Below, one piece after another: positions 25,141 through 33,019 of a stretch of DNA of 64,000 nucleotides. The position numbers were made by a program, and so were the translations under genes. Under the pieces are notes generated by a model, which was not told the origin of the DNA, searched no databases, and saw nothing but the letters and a program-made list of their open reading frames with translations. Position 1 is the stretch's first letter. Each line of letters starts with the position of its first letter. The stretch is from contig NC_012796.1 of the NCBI RefSeq assembly GCF_000010665.1, positions 248,001 through 312,000 of the forward strand. Direction: 5' to 3'. The stretch comes from Solidesulfovibrio magneticus RS-1. GTDB lineage: Bacteria; Desulfobacterota; Desulfovibrionia; Desulfovibrionales; Desulfovibrionaceae.

Positions 25141-26199
25141 ATGGCCTATGCTTTTTCCATGAACGCATCCACGCCCGGCGACGTCGCCGTCTATGCCGTC
25201 ACGGCCAAGGGCCTGGCCCTGGGCCGCGCCCTGGCCCGGGAACTGCCGGCAACACTTTACGCCCCGGCCCGGTTGGCCGACGGCGGGGCCGTGCCCTTTG
25301 CTTCCTTGTCCGAGCTTGTGGCCGAAACCTTCCACCAGCGCCGCGCCCATGTTTTCCTGTGCGCCTGCGGCATCGCCGTGCGGGCCGTCGCGCCGCACCT
25401 GCGCGGCAAGGCCGTCGATCCGGCCGTGGTCTGCCTGGACGATGCCGCGACCTTTGCCGTAAGCCTGCTGTCCGGCCACCTGGGCGGGGCCAACGACCTG
25501 GCCCGGCGTCTGGCCGGCCTGACCGGGGCCGTGCCCGTGGTCACCACCGCCACCGACGCGGCCGGCGCGCCGGCCATCGAGCTCCTGGCCCGGGACGCCG
25601 GCCTGTTCCTGGACAACCCGGTTGCCACGCGCCGCGTCAACGCCGCCCTGGCCGCCGGGGAGCCAGTGGCCGTGTTCGATCCCCTGGGCGCGTTCACGCC
25701 GCCCGAGGCCGCCGCCCGGCATTTCGTCTGGCTGGCCGATCCGGCCGGCGCGGGTCCGGACGAACCCCTGGTGGTGGTGGATTGGCGGGCCGGGCCGGAA
25801 ACGCCCACGCGGCTCTATTTGCGCCCCCGCGTCCTGGCCGCCGGCATCGGCTGCCGCAAGGGGGCTTCGGCCGAGGCCATCCTGGAGCTCGTCGACGCCG
25901 CCTGCCGCCAGTACCGGCTGGCTCCGGCCGCCATCGGGCAGGTGGCCAGCATCGAGGCCAAGCGCCACGAGCCGGGGTTGCTCGAAGCGGCCCGGCGGCT
26001 TGGAGCGGGCATCGTGTTTTTTTCCGCCGACGAACTGTCCGGCATAAGCGTGCCCCATCCCTCGGCGATGGCGGCCAAACATATGGGAGTGGAAAGCGTA
26101 TGCGAAGCGGCGGCGATTCTGGCGGCAAACCGGGGCAGGCTCGTGGCCCCGAAGACCAAAAACGCCGTGGCGACGCTGGCCCTGGCCCTGGCGCGCTGA
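25141..26199 (+). CDS. cbiG: Cobalt-precorrin-5A hydrolase CbiG
   Basis: 352 residues (an ATG at 25159 is an alternative start; neither has a clear ribosome site). CbiG opens the delta-lactone of cobalt-precorrin-5A and releases acetaldehyde in the anaerobic B12 pathway. N-terminal domain with HVFLCACGIAVRAVAPHLRG and VVCLDDAATFAVSLLSGHLGGAN; middle linker; C-terminal CbiG domain with AGIGCRKGASAEAI, SIEAKRHEPGLLEAA and STT-like PKTKNAVATLALA. It overlaps the next pathway gene by 100 nt. Confidence 0.93.
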   Translation: MAYAFSMNASTPGDVAVYAVTAKGLALGRALARELPATLYAPARLADGGAVPFASLSELVAETFHQRRAHVFLCACGIAVRAVAPHLRGKAVDPAVVCLDDAATFAVSLLSGHLGGANDLARRLAGLTGAVPVVTTATDAAGAPAIELLARDAGLFLDNPVATRRVNAALAAGEPVAVFDPLGAFTPPEAAARHFVWLADPAGAGPDEPLVVVDWRAGPETPTRLYLRPRVLAAGIGCRKGASAEAILELVDAACRQYRLAPAAIGQVASIEAKRHEPGLLEAARRLGAGIVFFSADELSGISVPHPSAMAAKHMGVESVCEAAAILAANRGRLVAPKTKNAVATLALALAR

Positions 26200-26945
26200 C
26201 CGTAGTCGGGCTTGGCCCCGGCGACGCCGCGCTTTTGGCCCCCATGGCCGAGGCGGCCCTGGCCGAGGCCGGCGTCGTCGTCGGCTACGGCCCCTATGTC
26301 GATCTCGTGTCGCCGGCCTTGCTCGCCGGCAAGGACGTGGTGGCCACGGGCATGACCGGCGAGGTGGCTCGTTGCCGGGCCGCCCTGGAGGCGGCCGCCG
26401 CCGGCCGGCGGGTGGTCCTCGTGTCCAGCGGCGACGCCGGGGTCTACGGCATGGCCGGGCTGGCCCTGGAAATGCTCGACGCCATGGGGCTGCCCCAGGC
26501 CCTGGATTTCTCCGTGGTTCCCGGCATCCCGGCCGTGTGCGCGGCGGCGGCCCTGCTCGGCGCGCCGCTCACCCATGATTTCGCCGTCATTTCGCTGTCC
26601 GACCTGCTCACGCCCCTGCCGGTCATCGAGGCGCGGCTGGAGGCCGCCTTTGCCGCCGATTTCGTGGTCGCCATCTACAATCCCCGCTCCCGCAAGCGCT
26701 CGGGCCATCTGGCCGAAGCCCTGGCCCGGGCCGCCCGGCATCGTGATCCCCAAACGCCGGTCGGCATGGTCAAAAACGCCTTCCGCCCGGCCCAGGAGAT
26801 CCGCCTGACCAGTCTGGCCCAGGCCGATCCCGACTGGGCCGACATGCTTACCCTGGTCGTGGTCGGCTCCACCTCCAGCCGGCTGGCCGCCGGCCGTTTC
26901 CTCACCCCGCGCGGGTATGCCGGCAAGTACGCCCTGGAGGGCTGA
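26100..26945 (+). CDS. cbiH: Precorrin-3B / cobalt-factor III C17-methyltransferase
   Basis: 281 residues from an ATG at 26100 inside cbiG with GGGAGTGGA upstream; no later ATG precedes the conserved domain. SAM-dependent tetrapyrrole methylase that contracts the corrin ring. Domain begins at LTVVGLGPGDAALLAPMAEA, with VSSGDAGVYGMAG, SVVPGIPAVCAAAALLGAPL and YNPRSRKRSGHL. The first ~33 residues, read from within cbiG, are Gly/Arg-rich and probably not part of the fold; the overlap couples translation of both genes. Confidence 0.9.
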   Translation: MRSGGDSGGKPGQARGPEDQKRRGDAGPGPGALTVVGLGPGDAALLAPMAEAALAEAGVVVGYGPYVDLVSPALLAGKDVVATGMTGEVARCRAALEAAAAGRRVVLVSSGDAGVYGMAGLALEMLDAMGLPQALDFSVVPGIPAVCAAAALLGAPLTHDFAVISLSDLLTPLPVIEARLEAAFAADFVVAIYNPRSRKRSGHLAEALARAARHRDPQTPVGMVKNAFRPAQEIRLTSLAQADPDWADMLTLVVVGSTSSRLAAGRFLTPRGYAGKYALEG

Positions 26946-26995
26946 TTTCCGACCTCCGAGAGGGTAAATCTTCCGTCTTTTCCGGGGCGTATGCC

Positions 26996-27025
26996 TTGAC
27001 AGGCTGTCCAGGCTGGCCGTACACC
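26996..27025 (+). promoter_or_regulatory. Sigma-70-type promoter of the cytochrome c3 gene
   Basis: Perfect -35 TTGACA (26996-27001), 17-18 nt spacer, and a weak -10 TACACC (27020-27025), about 40 nt before the start codon. Confidence 0.55.
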
Positions 27026-27064
27026 CTCTAAGTGATAAATTCTTCTTGGAAGGAGGTGTGAGGG

Positions 27065-27451
27065 ATGAGAAAAGCATTGGTTTCGTGTCTGATGTGCGCC
27101 TCGCTGGTGGGCTTTGTCGGCCTGCCCATGGTCCACGCCGTGGACGCTCCGGCTGACGGAGAGATCAAAGCCCCCGAGGGCATGCCTGCCACCCAGTCGC
27201 CGGTAAAGTTCTCCCACAAGGGACACGCCAAGATCGACTGCAAGGCCTGCCACCACAAGGGCGAAGCCACTCAGAAGTGCTCCTCGGCCGGCTGCCACGA
27301 CAGCCTTGATCCCAAGGACAAGACCAGCGACAAGTCGTTCTATCGTGCCTTCCACGACATGAAGAGCGAAAAGAGCTGCATGGGCTGCCACAAGAAGGAA
27401 GCCAAGGGCCCCACCAAGTGCCCTGAGTGCCACCCCAAGAAGGGCGCCTAA
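27065..27451 (+). CDS. Tetrahaem cytochrome c3
   Basis: 128 residues behind AAGGAGGTG, a very strong ribosome site, fitting an abundant protein. Signal peptide 1-25 (VGFVGLPMVHA). Haem sites CKACH 59-63, CSSAGCH 72-78 (the CX4CH form typical of c3), CMGCH 105-109 and CPECH 119-123; axial His candidates in KFSHKGH and FYRAFHD. Cytochrome c3 is the main periplasmic electron carrier of Desulfovibrio, taking electrons from periplasmic hydrogenases. The fourth site has CxxCH where D. vulgaris c3 has CX4CH. It lies just after cbiH but has its own promoter. Confidence 0.95.
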   Translation: MRKALVSCLMCASLVGFVGLPMVHAVDAPADGEIKAPEGMPATQSPVKFSHKGHAKIDCKACHHKGEATQKCSSAGCHDSLDPKDKTSDKSFYRAFHDMKSEKSCMGCHKKEAKGPTKCPECHPKKGA

Positions 27452-27530
27452 CCCCACTGCGCATGTCGCGGGGCCGGGTGCCTATCCCCCGGACCCGCGA
27501 CGGCGCGATGCAACCCGGCCGAGGTATTCC

Positions 27531-29762
27531 ATGGCAAGCGACAAGCCCCTTCCCGATACCGACGACGACATCATCGATCTCACTGACCTCGTGGAAGAGG
27601 GCGGCGCCGGGAATGGCGCGGCCGACGACGGCGTCGACATGAGCTTCGAACAAGAGCTCGACGATCTTTTTGGCGATTCCGAACCCCTGCCGGCCAAAGC
27701 GCCGCCGGCCGCCGCCGCCCCGGCAGATGCCGCCGGCGAGGATGATCTTTTCGACCTGGCCGGTTTCGAGGTCGATGACGCGCCCAAGGCCGCCGCCGCT
27801 TCGGACGGCGAGGACGATCTCATCGATCTGGCCGGTTTCGAGGCCGAGGACGCCGCCCCCAAGGCCACAGCCGCCGCCGCGGACGACGACGCCATCGATC
27901 TTTCCAATTTCGGCCTGGATGACGACGCCGACGATCCCCTGGCCGGCCTGGGCGACGACAAACCCGCGCCGCCGGCCGCCACGCCCGCCATGTCCGCTGA
28001 CGAAGACGACGCCCTGGATCTCGTCGGCCTGGGCCTGGACGACGACGCGGCCCCGGATGCCGCCACCCCCGATCTTTCCGACGTCTCCTTTGAAGACCTC
28101 GGCCCCGGCGACGCCGCCAAGGCCGCAGCCGCCGACAGCCTGGATGACATCGATTTCGGCGACCTCGACGCTGCGCCCGCCGAGACCGCCGCGTCCGCCC
28201 CGGACGGCGACGAGTCCATGGATCTGGCCGATCTCGACTTCGAAACCGCCACGCCCGAAGCGGACGTCACCGGCGAACCCGAAGCCGTGGCCGCCGTCCT
28301 GGCCGACATCGACGGCGACGAAGCCCCCAAGGCCGTCAGCGACGCTGACATCGACGCGCTGTTGGCCGAACCCGGCGACGACGAGCCCCTGCCCGATCTG
28401 CTCGGCACGCTGCCCGACGTCCCCGAGGACGACGACACCCTGGCCGCCTTCGACGCCGCCCCGGACAAGCCCGCCCCGCGCGACTCCCTGCCCGAGGCCG
28501 ACGATCTGACCGATTTCGCCGATCTGCCCGACGTCGATGAACTGCCGGCCGAGGCCATCCCCCTGGCCGTCGCTGCAGCCGCCGCCGTGGGTGCGGCCGC
28601 CATGCCGGCCGTGGTCGCCCGCGCCCAGGCCGGGCCGTCCGTCGGCGGCATCGACCTCGGCGCCCTGGACAACCTCATCGATTCCTCAAAGGCCCCGGCC
28701 GTCGAGGCCGAAACCCCGGCCCCGGATAAGGCCCTGGCCGGCCGCATCGCCGCCCTGGAGGCCGCCGCCGCCGACTTGGCCGGCCGCCTCGACGCCCTGC
28801 CGCCGCCGCCCGACGAAAACGCCCTGGCCGTGGCCCTGGCCGGCCGCCTGGAAAGCGCGCTCACCCTTCGCGTCGAAAGCCTGCTCGCCAAGTACGAACC
28901 GGCCCCGGACGCCTCCAGCCTCAAGGACGACATCCTGGCCGAGGTGCGGGCCAGCCTGGAAGACCACCGCGCGGCCTTGCTCGCCGAGCTGCCGCCGCCG
29001 GCCGCAGCCCCGTCCGGCGACCTCGACGCCGCCCTGGAACGCCTGCGCGAAAGCCTGGCCCGCCTGGAAGCCCTGGGCCAGGGACGCCACACCCAGTTCG
29101 AGGACTTCGCCCGCTCCATGGAAACCAGCCTGGCCGAACTGCGCCGGGAATTGCCCGACCCCGAGGATTTCGTCACCGCCAAGCGGCTCGCCGAAGCCCT
29201 GGACGGCCTGGGCGAAACCCTGGCCGCCAGCCTCGACGGCCGGTTCGAAGCCACGGCCGAAGCCGCCCGCCAGGAGGTCCAAACCCTGGCCGCCAGCCTG
29301 GACGAACGTCTGGCCGACCTGGCCGAGACCGCCCGGCAGGCCGCTGTCGCGGAAATCCACAACCTCGACGCCCGGTTCGACGCCCTGGCCGAAACCGCCG
29401 TCGCCACGGCCCGCCAGGAAGCCTATACCCTGGCTCAGGCCCTGGAACCGCGTCTTGCCGGCCTGGAAAACGAACGCATAGACCCCGTCGCCCTGGCCGC
29501 CACCCTGCGCCAAAACCTGCTCGCCGACGTTGCCCCGGCCAGCGCCCTGGACAACCTCGCCGCCGCCGTGGATGCGGCTGCGCAAGACGCCCGCGACGCC
29601 TTAAACGGCCTCGGCGGCCGCGTCACCCCCGGCGACCTCGACGCCGCCCTCAACACCCTGCGCGCAAATCTGCTGGCCGAACTCGAAACCGCCGTGCCCA
29701 AAGCGGCCGCCGCCGTCATCCGCGAGGAAATCGCCGTGCTGCTGCAGGAATTCGCCGGGTAG
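27531..29762 (+). CDS. Large acidic Ala/Asp-rich repeat protein with long helical C-terminal half
   Basis: 743 residues, GAGG 6 nt before ATG. Not recognised. The N-terminal ~330 residues carry about eight short acidic motifs of the type DD-x-hydrophobic-DL-x-x-F/L (DDIIDLTDLVEE, EDDLFDLAGFEVDD, EDDLIDLAGFEAED, DDDAIDLSNFGLDD, DESMDLADLDFE) in disordered Ala/Asp-rich linkers. A short hydrophobic stretch (PLAVAAAAAVGAAAMPAVVA, about 345-365) follows, then ~370 residues of amphipathic helix/coiled coil ending VIREEIAVLLQEFAG. No signal peptide. It may be a scaffold that presents repeated peptide motifs to a partner (inference). The long frame with strong third-position GC supports a real gene. 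Confidence 0.8.
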   Translation: MASDKPLPDTDDDIIDLTDLVEEGGAGNGAADDGVDMSFEQELDDLFGDSEPLPAKAPPAAAAPADAAGEDDLFDLAGFEVDDAPKAAAASDGEDDLIDLAGFEAEDAAPKATAAAADDDAIDLSNFGLDDDADDPLAGLGDDKPAPPAATPAMSADEDDALDLVGLGLDDDAAPDAATPDLSDVSFEDLGPGDAAKAAAADSLDDIDFGDLDAAPAETAASAPDGDESMDLADLDFETATPEADVTGEPEAVAAVLADIDGDEAPKAVSDADIDALLAEPGDDEPLPDLLGTLPDVPEDDDTLAAFDAAPDKPAPRDSLPEADDLTDFADLPDVDELPAEAIPLAVAAAAAVGAAAMPAVVARAQAGPSVGGIDLGALDNLIDSSKAPAVEAETPAPDKALAGRIAALEAAAADLAGRLDALPPPPDENALAVALAGRLESALTLRVESLLAKYEPAPDASSLKDDILAEVRASLEDHRAALLAELPPPAAAPSGDLDAALERLRESLARLEALGQGRHTQFEDFARSMETSLAELRRELPDPEDFVTAKRLAEALDGLGETLAASLDGRFEATAEAARQEVQTLAASLDERLADLAETARQAAVAEIHNLDARFDALAETAVATARQEAYTLAQALEPRLAGLENERIDPVALAATLRQNLLADVAPASALDNLAAAVDAAAQDARDALNGLGGRVTPGDLDAALNTLRANLLAELETAVPKAAAAVIREEIAVLLQEFAG

Positions 29763-29820
29763 CGCAGGGGGAAGCGGAAAGGAGTTGAGAGGAGCGAAGT
29801 GGAGAGGAGAGAGAAGGAAG

Positions 29821-30060
29821 AATGCCTCCGGCGGCCAAAGGGGCTGAGCCCCTTTGGAAACCCCTTCTGGGTTCGGTAACGGACAGATATTACGTCGAAA
29901 AGCGCGAGTGCGCCAAGACCCTTTGGGCGCGGGAGCGCTGGCGGCTGCGCTGCATGGGTCGTTGAAATTTTGGGGCCGTCGATGCGCCCGGCTGTCGCCG
30001 GGTGCTCGACGGCCCCAAAATTTCAACGACCCGGTTCGCCCGGGGTTACCCGGAACGGGG
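29821..30060. repeat. Long dispersed repeat, copy A, with inserted 77 bp hairpin
   Basis: Begins with family palindrome copy 6: AATGCCTCCGGCGGCC then CCAAAGGGGCTGAGCCCCTTTGG (29835-29857 area), continues through GTGCGCCAAGACCC and GGGCGCGGGAGCGCTGGCGG and ends CCCGGGGTTACCCGGAACGG. The reverse complement of 43461-43621 matches along the whole length except for 77 nt (29962-30038) present only here. Of the 495 nt gap 29763-30257, the rest is purine-rich (29763-29820) or featureless (30061-30150). Confidence 0.8.
29956..30032. repeat. Perfect 27 bp inverted repeat (long hairpin)
   Basis: Left arm 29956-29982 starts GGGTCGTTGAAATTTTGGGG; right arm 30006-30032 is its exact complement. The 23 nt between them form a further hairpin GCGCCCGGC/GCCGGGTGC with one G-T wobble, so the stem can extend to about 36 bp. 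Most of it lies inside the 77 nt absent from copy B. It looks like a small non-autonomous mobile hairpin or a structured RNA. Confidence 0.8.
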
Positions 30061-30151
30061 ATGTGGTGGGGGCCGCCTCAGGCATACTCCCGACCTAATT
30101 TTCTCTCGGACCGCCGCCCGCCGACAACCCCACCACCCGCCTACCCCACCC

Positions 30152-30256
30152 CAGGTCGGGGGTCCGGGGGGCTGAGCCCCCCGGCGGGTCCAGGGCAGCG
30201 CCCTGGCAGGGTCTGGGACAGCGTCCCAGCGGGTGCAGGGCAGCGCCCTGCTGCCG
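30152..30256. repeat. Palindrome plus three-unit hairpin array (copy 7)
   Basis: CCGGGGGGCTGAGCCCCCCGG (30164-30184) followed by hairpins CCAGGGC-AGC-GCCCTGG (30190-30206), CTGGGAC-AGC-GTCCCAG (30213-30229) and GCAGGGC-AGC-GCCCTGC (30235-30251). Same unit design and AGC loop as the array at 19203-19361, again with compensated arm changes. It abuts the stop codon of the EF-hand gene. Confidence 0.8.
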
Positions 30257-30257
30257 G

Positions 30258-30572
30258 CTAATACGGCTCGTTTTGGGATTCGACGTCGTTCCAGACGCGC
30301 AGCGGCTCGTCGTCGTTGAGGGTACGTTCGACGAAACCGTTGCTGCTCTTGTCGATTTTCTTCCAGGCTGTATCGGCTTTTTGTTTCTGCTGGAATTTGG
30401 CGGTGAATTCTTCCTTGGTGATTTTGCCGTCGCCGTTGGCGTCGTAGGCGGCGAAGACCTGATCAATGTTGATGTAGGTCTGTTTGGCGGGCTTGGCGGA
30501 TTTGGCGGAGCAGCCGCCGATGGCCAGGGCCAGGGCCAGAACGGCCAGGACGGCCGGAATGTTTCGCAGCAT
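30258..30572 (-). CDS. EF-hand lipoprotein
   Basis: 104 residues. Lipoprotein signal with lipobox AIGGC (Cys21), then a canonical calcium EF-hand loop DANGDGKITKEE (Asp44, Asn46, Asp48, Thr52, Glu55) and a degenerate second one (KIDKSSNGFVER). It should be lipid-anchored on the periplasmic side and bind one Ca2+. The start has no strong ribosome site. It follows the GH57 gene on the same strand by 187 nt. Its 3' end touches a hairpin array. Role unknown. Confidence 0.82.
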   Translation of the reverse strand: MLRNIPAVLAVLALALAIGGCSAKSAKPAKQTYINIDQVFAAYDANGDGKITKEEFTAKFQQKQKADTAWKKIDKSSNGFVERTLNDDEPLRVWNDVESQNEPY

Positions 30573-30759
30573 GGTCGTCTCCCGTAACGGTCGAAGTCTC
30601 GTAATTGGTGCGGCCGGCGGCCCCGGCCCGGCCCGGCGGAGGTCGCCGGTTTTGTTTCCAATCGGTAACCCGCGCGCCGGGCGGCGCACAATCCCCGGGG
30701 CCGGTCTTTTTGCGCCAAGCGGCAAAAAAACCTTACGCCAGGGGCACACGCTATCGATG

Positions 30760-33015
30760 CTACACGGCAAAGCCCAGGGCTTCGGCCAGTTCCCGGGCCG
30801 GGCCGGTGAAGGGCCGACGTTGCCACAGGGCGTTTTGGGCGGCCCACCAGTCGGGGTGAAGCCCCAGCTCGGCGGCGTGGCGGGTCAGGCGGGCTAGGAG
30901 TCGCCAATCCGGGTCGGGCAGTTCGATGAGCCGGGCGGCTTCGACGGCGATGCGGGCTTCCAGGGCGGCCTTGACGGGCGAACCGTCGCCAGTGTGCTTG
31001 AGGAACAGGTGGAGCAGCTCGCGTTTTTTGGGGGGCAGCGGCGGTTCGAAGACTTCCAGCCACAGCAGTCCCGGCCAGAGGTGCAGGACAAGCGGAGCCA
31101 GGGTCAGGGTGTTCTGGGCTTCCTGGCGTTCGGTGACGAGGCTTCGGGCCACGGCGGCGGCGGCGAGGTTTTCGGCGTGGAAGACTTCCGCGTGATGGCG
31201 CGAGAAGGCGTCGGCCAGGGCCTGGCGTTTATTGACGGGCAGGCCTACGGCCTCGAAGGCGAAGCCTTCCTCGACTCCGCCCGTGGCCGGCCGGATGGCG
31301 GCGCAGGCGGCAAACGGGTTGGCCGTGGGCGCGGGCGTATAGGTCAGTTCGTAGCGGTCGGCGGCGGTTTCGTGGCGGTAGACGATGGCGGCTGCGCCAG
31401 GGCGCGGCGCGCCGGCCGGGGCGTTTTCCAGGCGCACGGTCACGGCGACGCCAGGCCAGGTTGCCGCGGCTTCCTCGCCGCCCAGGGGCAGCCGGTTTTC
31501 CAGGGCCAGGGTCACAAGCGCCTGGGTGATGAGCGTTTTGGGCGTTTCGCGCCGGGGCCGGGCCATGGTTTCCCAGATGTCGGCCCCGCTGCCCATGGCT
31601 GGTTCGTTGGAGCGGGCCTGGGCCAGGATAGTCAGGATTTCCGGTTCCGGGTCGGCCATGCCGGTGGCCCGGGCCAGTTCCACGGCGCGCAGGGCAAAGG
31701 TCATGGCGTTGACCGGTTCCAGGCGCGAGATCTCGTCGAAAAACCAGGCGCAGCTGGCAAACGAGGCCAGTCCCCAGGCCTGCATGGACAGGAGTTTCCA
31801 GGCCGCCCCCCGGCGGACGGCGTCGGCCGATGGCGCCATGTGCAGCCGTTCAAAGCCCTCCTTGGACTGGGTGCCGGCCAGCACCTGGCCGTAGGCGTCA
31901 AGCGCCGCTTCGGGGGCCTTGAAGAGCGCGCCGGCCTTGGCGTCGTAGTGGCTGTCCAGGCGGGACTTGAGCAGATCCAGGGCGTTTCGCAGGGGGGCGC
32001 GCCAGCGCTGGTTGTAGCCCGGATGGTCGCCGGCGGTGCAGCCGCAGTCCGAGCGCCAACGTTCCACGCCGTGGGCGCAACTCCAGGCCGAGGCCTCGCG
32101 GATCTTGGCGTAGGCCTTGGGCGGATTGGCGGCCAGATAGGCGGCGAAGTTGGTGAGCGTCAGGCCATCGCGGCCGGATTTTGCCTTGTCCAGGGCATAG
32201 GCCAGGGCCATTTCGCCGAATTTGAAGTGGTGGCCGTAGGTTTCGCCGTCGGTGGCCAGGGAGAGCAGGCCCCCTCCGGCCGATTCGGACAGGCGGCGGA
32301 AGAAGTGTTCGCCGTCGGCCAGGAGATTTTCAAAGGCCACGGCCTGGGACAGGGGGCCGTGGTAGAAAAAGACGGCGATTTCCCGGCCGGACGGCAGGCG
32401 CACGGCGTAGGGCCGGCGGATGTCCAGGGAGCCGGCGTCCACGCCGCGCCAGTCGCGGCCGTTGTCGCTTATGGCCGTGGCCTGGGACGGGGCCAGGATG
32501 GTGAAGCGGATGCCGGCCTGGGCCAGGGCTTCCAGAGTCGGAGTGTCCACGGCGGTCTCGGACAGCCACATGCCTTCGGGATCGCGCCCGAACCGGGCCT
32601 TGAAGTCGTCCACGGCCCAGGCCACTTCCAGGCGTTTGTCGCGCTCGGTGGCCAGGGGCATGATGACGTGGTGGTAGATCTGGGCCAGGGCGTTGCCGTG
32701 GCCCAGGCGGGCCAGGCTCTCGCGGTCGGCCTCCAGGATGCGGGCGTAGGTGTCCGGGGCCGAGCGGGCCATCCAGGACATGAGCGTGGGGCCCGCGTTG
32801 AAGCTCATGTGGCTGTAGCAGTTGAACAGTTCGACGATGCGTCCGGCCCCGTCCTGGCGGCGGGCCCGGGCCATGGGGGCGTAGGATTCGCGGCAGATGC
32901 GTTCGTTCCAGTGCACGGCCGGGGCGGCGCTGCCTTCGGGCAGGATGCGGCCAAGCCAGGGGTCCTCGCGGGGGGGCTGGTAAAAATGGCCGTGGATGCA
33001 CAGGGCGCGGTCCAT
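30760..33015 (-). CDS. Glycoside hydrolase family 57 protein with DUF3536-type C-terminus
   Basis: 751 residues, start MDRALCIHGHFYQPPREDPW with ACAGGAG overlapping the upstream stop region. GH57 enzymes act on alpha-glucans (amylase, branching enzyme). Seen: motif 1 HGHFYQPP, FNCYSHMSFNAGPTL, a likely nucleophile region GMWLSETAVDTPTLEAL (Glu near 180), and FFYHGPLS. The C-terminal ~400 residues match the arrangement of the GH57/DUF3536 group of unknown specificity. No signal peptide, so cytoplasmic. Third gene of an operon with the triplicated-module protein (4 nt gap). Likely glycogen-related, but the substrate is not proven. Confidence 0.87.
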   Translation of the reverse strand: MDRALCIHGHFYQPPREDPWLGRILPEGSAAPAVHWNERICRESYAPMARARRQDGAGRIVELFNCYSHMSFNAGPTLMSWMARSAPDTYARILEADRESLARLGHGNALAQIYHHVIMPLATERDKRLEVAWAVDDFKARFGRDPEGMWLSETAVDTPTLEALAQAGIRFTILAPSQATAISDNGRDWRGVDAGSLDIRRPYAVRLPSGREIAVFFYHGPLSQAVAFENLLADGEHFFRRLSESAGGGLLSLATDGETYGHHFKFGEMALAYALDKAKSGRDGLTLTNFAAYLAANPPKAYAKIREASAWSCAHGVERWRSDCGCTAGDHPGYNQRWRAPLRNALDLLKSRLDSHYDAKAGALFKAPEAALDAYGQVLAGTQSKEGFERLHMAPSADAVRRGAAWKLLSMQAWGLASFASCAWFFDEISRLEPVNAMTFALRAVELARATGMADPEPEILTILAQARSNEPAMGSGADIWETMARPRRETPKTLITQALVTLALENRLPLGGEEAAATWPGVAVTVRLENAPAGAPRPGAAAIVYRHETAADRYELTYTPAPTANPFAACAAIRPATGGVEEGFAFEAVGLPVNKRQALADAFSRHHAEVFHAENLAAAAVARSLVTERQEAQNTLTLAPLVLHLWPGLLWLEVFEPPLPPKKRELLHLFLKHTGDGSPVKAALEARIAVEAARLIELPDPDWRLLARLTRHAAELGLHPDWWAAQNALWQRRPFTGPARELAEALGFAV

Positions 33016-33019
33016 GGTG

